Below are positions 5,296-7,872 of a stretch of DNA of 7,872 nt, piece after piece. The stretch's first letter is position 1. Each line of letters begins with the position of its first letter. The DNA is from an uncultured Clostridia bacterium. GTDB lineage: Bacteria > Bacillota > Clostridia > RUG12999. The notes under the pieces were generated by a model, which did not search any database, was not told the origin of the DNA, and saw nothing but the letters and a program-made list of their open reading frames with translations. The translations under genes were made by a program, and so were the position numbers. The stretch covers positions 1 to 7,872 of the forward strand of contig CATIYX010000102.1 in NCBI GenBank assembly GCA_949739095.1, written 5' to 3'.

Positions 5296-6546
5296 TTAAA
5301 TTTTAATCCGGGGATTACGGATTCTTTCATGCTCCTCCAATGCGAACCGATCCGTCATGCAGGAAATATAGTCACAAATCACCCGCTGCGTACAATTTCC
5401 ATAGCCGCTATACCAATCTGTCTGCCCGAGATGCGTTATTTTTTCATATTCCTCAGGCGGCAGCAATTTGGGCTGTTCCATGAAGGTTTCAAACAACTCC
5501 TGTGCTACTTTTGTCGCCTTGCTGTCCATAATCTGGATAGTATTCAGCCCATAAACATATTGATAAACTAATGTTCTCAGCCGCTTAAACAGTTTTTCAT
5601 CCTCTGCTTGCATTGCGACCAGTCTGATATTCTTCTGTGCTAAATTTTGCACATCTGTCAGACTGTTCACATGATAATATCGGATAGACTCTGCTGTTTG
5701 CCGCGTAATGCTCATCACCAAATGATGAATCAAGCTATCAATAAAAAATGTATCACTATATTGTGACAATTCCACCGTTTGTTCCGGCATCAGCTTCAGA
5801 ATGATTTCCCGCATTTCTTCCACACCCGCGGCAAAATCTCGGTTATTCTTTGCTGCTTTTTCCAGCAGTCCGGACTGGATTCCGTCCTGCAAATCATGGC
5901 AAATATATGCGGTTGTGTCCACTAAACCCACAACCTGTCCTTCCAAAGAAAAACAGGGCAATTCCGGCTGCAATTCAAGATAAATCCCGCTGCGGTCACC
6001 ATTATGCTTTAACATACCTTCGCGCACTTCTGCTGATAGGTTTAGTCCCATATATGCATTACTGCGCCGTTCAATCAAATCAACCACGCGAACGCTTTGT
6101 TCATTGTGTAAAAATGCTCCCACGCCCTGATTTTGCAGCGCCGCGCATAAATAGCGTTCCACCGCATGTCCAAACGGCGTATGCCCCAAATCATGTCCCA
6201 GCGCAATAGCTTCCACCAGTTCTTCATTCAATGCCAGAGACCTGCAAATGCCACGCGCTAACTGCGCTACCTCCAATGTATGTGTTAATCTGGTACGGAA
6301 ATGGTCTCCCTCATGGTTCACAAACACCTGCGTTTTATACATCAAGCGGCGGAATGCTTTAGAATGAATAATGCGGTCACGGTCACGCTGAAAATCGCTC
6401 CGGTTTTCTTCTTCACGCTGCAGTTCTTCATGTACTCTGCTGCCTTCCTTCATGCCCTGCACAGCAAATGGTGCAAGACTCCGTGCATATACCCGTTCCA
6501 ATTCTTCTTTTTTCCGCGGAAATTCTCTTTCCTGCGTCCATTCCAT
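5296..6546 (-). CDS. dgt: dGTPase-like deoxynucleoside triphosphate triphosphohydrolase
   Basis: A 416-residue HD-superfamily enzyme of the dGTPase family, which hydrolyses dNTPs to the deoxynucleoside and tripolyphosphate and so shapes the dNTP pool. Visible motifs: the start of the catalytic core FQRDRDRIIHSKAFRRLMYKTQVF (52-75, read with small gaps); RTRLTHTLEVAQ with metal ligand H89; ALGHDLGHTPFGH with H118-D119 and H122; and GLVDTTAYICHDLQDG with D210 in the position of the fourth metal ligand. The C-terminal end RVICDYISCMTDRFALEEHERI is characteristic. The N-terminal 50 residues are charged and may take part in oligomer contacts. The protein is longer than many clostridial homologues (about 340 residues) but within the family range. 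Start at 6546: GGGGAG lies 7 bases upstream. It lies 21 bases downstream of queT in the same direction, so it probably belongs to the preQ1-controlled operon. Confidence 0.92.
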   Translation of the reverse strand: MEWTQEREFPRKKEELERVYARSLAPFAVQGMKEGSRVHEELQREEENRSDFQRDRDRIIHSKAFRRLMYKTQVFVNHEGDHFRTRLTHTLEVAQLARGICRSLALNEELVEAIALGHDLGHTPFGHAVERYLCAALQNQGVGAFLHNEQSVRVVDLIERRSNAYMGLNLSAEVREGMLKHNGDRSGIYLELQPELPCFSLEGQVVGLVDTTAYICHDLQDGIQSGLLEKAAKNNRDFAAGVEEMREIILKLMPEQTVELSQYSDTFFIDSLIHHLVMSITRQTAESIRYYHVNSLTDVQNLAQKNIRLVAMQAEDEKLFKRLRTLVYQYVYGLNTIQIMDSKATKVAQELFETFMEQPKLLPPEEYEKITHLGQTDWYSGYGNCTQRVICDYISCMTDRFALEEHERIRNPRIKI

Positions 6547-6567
6547 GTCCGCTCTCCCCTTTTTTCA

Positions 6568-7083
6568 TCACGTTTCCCGAATTTTTTTCAATATCGCCAC
6601 CAGATGCGGTTTCGATAAAACAAAATGCATGAGAGGTACGCCAAGAACTGTTACCACACAAAATTCCCCAATCGCTACCATGACTGTCCAAAACAAAAAT
6701 GATTGGCTGTCCTGTAAAATAAAGGTCATTTCAAATGCAATGATAAAACTGGAAATGGACGGCCACAGACTTGCTACAATCAAACCCAAAGTCTTATTTT
6801 TAATCCATTTACCACTATAATAAATGCCGGCAAGGCTTACAACGCTGCCCAGCGTGCCAAATACTGCATCCACTAATCCGCCAATGCCGAGCAGGTTGGA
6901 AACGAAACATCCCAACAGCAGTCCCGGTATGTATAACGGGTCAATGAGAGCTAAAAGCACCATCACTTCCGAAAGCCGAAACTGAATTGCCCCATAGGCA
7001 AATGGATAGCAAAGCAATGTAATCACTATATATAACGAGGCGATCAACACCGTTTTGGTCATCGTTTTTACAGGGAGTTTCAT
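6568..7083 (-). CDS. queT: Queuosine-precursor ECF transporter substrate-binding component QueT
   Basis: A 171-residue integral membrane protein of the QueT family, the substrate-specificity (S) component of an energy-coupling-factor transporter for queuosine precursors (preQ0, preQ1 or queuine). The family signature YGAIQFRLSEVMVLLALIDP (30-49) is followed by YIPGLLLGCFVSNLLG (51-66) and VDAVFGTLGS (71-80). Hydrophobic segments lie at about 9-30, 40-62, 70-88, 97-118 and 130-155, with a basic N-terminus MKLPVKTMTKT and a basic tail. The ATPase and EcfT subunits are not in the window and are presumably shared and encoded elsewhere. The ATG at 7083 overlaps the stop of the upstream gene as ATGA, with AGGGGG nearby inside that gene, so translation is coupled. 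The position behind a preQ1 riboswitch strongly supports the assignment; which precursor it prefers is inferred from its neighbour. Confidence 0.93.
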   Translation of the reverse strand: MKLPVKTMTKTVLIASLYIVITLLCYPFAYGAIQFRLSEVMVLLALIDPLYIPGLLLGCFVSNLLGIGGLVDAVFGTLGSVVSLAGIYYSGKWIKNKTLGLIVASLWPSISSFIIAFEMTFILQDSQSFLFWTVMVAIGEFCVVTVLGVPLMHFVLSKPHLVAILKKIRET

Positions 7084-7799
7084 TGCTGTCCGCCCCCTTC
7101 CAAAGCAGTGCCAACACCTAAATCTTCGTTGTGCCACAAAATTTCAATCTGTGGATTCTTTTCTAAATAAGCATATTCTTCACGGAACCATTCAATCAGT
7201 TTCTCGTCTACCTGATGGGGTGTTGTATTAGGCGTATAGATATTCACACAGCCATAGGAAAAATATTGTTCCAGTGCCTCAATATCGCGCCGAACCATAT
7301 CCTTAGTCTGCCCTTGAATCCCCACCATTAGACAAACTGCTTCAAAATATTCCGCTACTTGCCCCGGAGACGTAAAATCCGCGCCTTTTTTCAGCACCTT
7401 ATTACGGAACGTATTATCAAAACTCTCCACGCCGCACCGGAACACGATAGGAATTCCAAAAAATTCTCGCCATTCCCACAGCCGCTTTCGGTACATATAA
7501 TGGCATTCCGTAAACATTTTTTTGATGTTTTTCTCCTGCACAACGCTGCGAATTTCCGCCACCGTTTGCTCCGGCAGTTCAAAACAACTTGCCGAATCAA
7601 TTACATCCAGAACCCCTAGGTCTCCTGTGATGTTTTGCAGAATTTTGTGGTTCTCCAAAACCATCTCTTCCGTGTTTTCACCGTTATCCATGATGTAATC
7701 GCAAAATGTGCATTTCCCCCACTTACAAGGGTATGCACGCAGCAACACCATTTCCCGCGGATTCTTTCCCGTTACCCTACTGTAACGCTGTAGTTCCAT
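7080..7799 (-). CDS. queL: Radical SAM protein, probable queuine lyase QueL
   Basis: A 239-residue radical SAM protein. QueL, described in gut bacteria such as Clostridioides difficile, converts salvaged queuine into preQ1, which the bacterial tRNA-guanine transglycosylase can insert. Visible features: LLRAYPCKWGKCTFCDYI (19-36) with cluster cysteines C25, C30 and C33 in CX4CX2C spacing, one residue longer than the usual CX3CX2C; a strand with VIDSASCFELP (66-76); RCGVESFDNTFRNKVLKKG (121-139), a common feature of Elp3/RaSEA-like radical SAM proteins; and VGIQGQT (159-165). It lacks the QueE N-terminal and GEG motifs, so it is not the de novo enzyme. The assignment rests on size, general similarity and above all the context: a preQ1-I riboswitch in front and queT overlapping behind. 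Start at 7799: AAGGAGG (7813-7807) lies 7 bases upstream and belongs to the riboswitch. An uncharacterised radical SAM protein of the same broad group remains possible. Confidence 0.8.
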   Translation of the reverse strand: MELQRYSRVTGKNPREMVLLRAYPCKWGKCTFCDYIMDNGENTEEMVLENHKILQNITGDLGVLDVIDSASCFELPEQTVAEIRSVVQEKNIKKMFTECHYMYRKRLWEWREFFGIPIVFRCGVESFDNTFRNKVLKKGADFTSPGQVAEYFEAVCLMVGIQGQTKDMVRRDIEALEQYFSYGCVNIYTPNTTPHQVDEKLIEWFREEYAYLEKNPQIEILWHNEDLGVGTALEGGGQQ

Positions 7800-7806
7800 T
7801 GTCTTT

Positions 7807-7849
7807 CCTCCTTGTTTTTTTGCCGAGTGGTTACCAAGGTCAACACTCG
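7807..7849 (-). promoter_or_regulatory. preQ1-I riboswitch controlling queL-queT
   Basis: Read on the minus strand, CGAGTG (7849-7844) pairs with CACTCG (7829-7824) as P1. The 14-base loop TTGACCTTGGTAAC ends in GTAAC, identical to the same place in the Thermoanaerobacter tengcongensis preQ1-I aptamer, where its last C contacts the ligand. Nine bases (GC followed by seven A) then lead to CAAGG (7814-7810), and CCTTG in the loop (7839-7835) pairs with this CAAGG as P2. That gives an H-type pseudoknot with the same 9-base P1-to-P2 spacing as the known aptamer. P2 covers the first bases of the AAGGAGG ribosome binding site (7813-7807), so preQ1 binding should block translation of queL and, through coupling, queT. 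The promoter is not fully in the window; AATAAT (7868-7863) is a possible -10. Confidence 0.9.
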
Positions 7850-7872
7850 CTTTCTTATTTTGATTATTTTTC

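Noticed and set aside
5197..5571. Plus-strand open frame of 124 codons after rsmI
   Set aside because: It reads through the terminator and then antisense to the end of dgt; no ribosome binding site or family resemblance.
5850..6209. Plus-strand open frame of 119 codons
   Set aside because: Antisense to the catalytic core of dgt, whose HD motifs show that the minus strand is coding.
6452..6820. Plus-strand open frame of 122 codons
   Set aside because: Antisense to the dgt start and to queT; contains no recognisable features.
7359..7619. Plus-strand open frame of 86 codons
   Set aside because: Antisense to the radical SAM gene, which has the cysteine motif and the riboswitch-controlled start.
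7080..7799. QueE (7-carboxy-7-deazaguanine synthase) as identity of the radical SAM protein
   Set aside because: Size is similar, but the QueE N-terminal GEG-containing motif and its cysteine spacing are absent; the cysteines are CX4CX2C at residues 25-33.
1..7872. CRISPR arrays, insertion sequences, tRNA or rRNA genes
   Set aside because: No regularly spaced direct repeats, transposase frames or tRNA-like cloverleaf sequences were seen on either strand.

Overview
The window looks like chromosome from a low-to-moderate GC Firmicute, most likely a clostridial lineage. Three things point there. The gene order darA–holB–ricT–(ferredoxin)–trmN6-like–rsmI is a shortened version of the Bacillus subtilis yaaQ–yaaR–holB–yaaT–yabA–yabB–yazA–rsmI cluster. 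The 56-residue 2[4Fe-4S] ferredoxin is of the clostridial type. The right end carries a queuine/preQ1 salvage operon of the kind described in gut clostridia. No mobile element, tRNA, rRNA or CRISPR array is visible.

Layout: (i) 14-976, minus strand, an Eis-like GNAT acetyltransferase. (ii) 977-1259, a divergent control region with a strong sigma-A-type promoter driving the plus-strand genes and a plausible extended -10 promoter for the acetyltransferase. (iii) 1260-5200, a plus-strand run of darA (cyclic di-AMP receptor), holB (clamp-loader delta'), ricT (PSP1/Fe-S protein), a small ferredoxin too short for common ORF cut-offs, a TrmN6/YabB-type methyltransferase and rsmI (16S rRNA 2'-O-methyltransferase). 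A 46-bp near-perfect palindrome lies between the ferredoxin and the methyltransferase. The run ends at a strong terminator at 5239-5268. (iv) 5296-7872, a minus-strand operon read from the right edge: a preQ1-I riboswitch, a radical SAM protein interpreted as queuine lyase (queL), the ECF substrate-binding component queT, and a dGTPase-like dNTP triphosphohydrolase (dgt). It converges on the same terminator.

The most interesting part is the right end. The leader before the radical SAM gene folds into an H-type pseudoknot: a 6-bp P1, a loop ending in GUAAC, an A-rich tail, and a CCUUG/CAAGG P2 that covers the start of the Shine-Dalgarno sequence. This closely resembles the Thermoanaerobacter preQ1-I aptamer. 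It implies that preQ1 represses translation of an import-and-conversion module, with QueT bringing in queuine and QueL converting it to preQ1. The dNTP hydrolase 21 bases downstream is a less expected member of this operon.

The plus-strand cluster combines DNA replication, second-messenger sensing and RNA modification, as in other Firmicutes. Here a ferredoxin with its own possible promoter and palindromic flanks sits between ricT and the methyltransferase.
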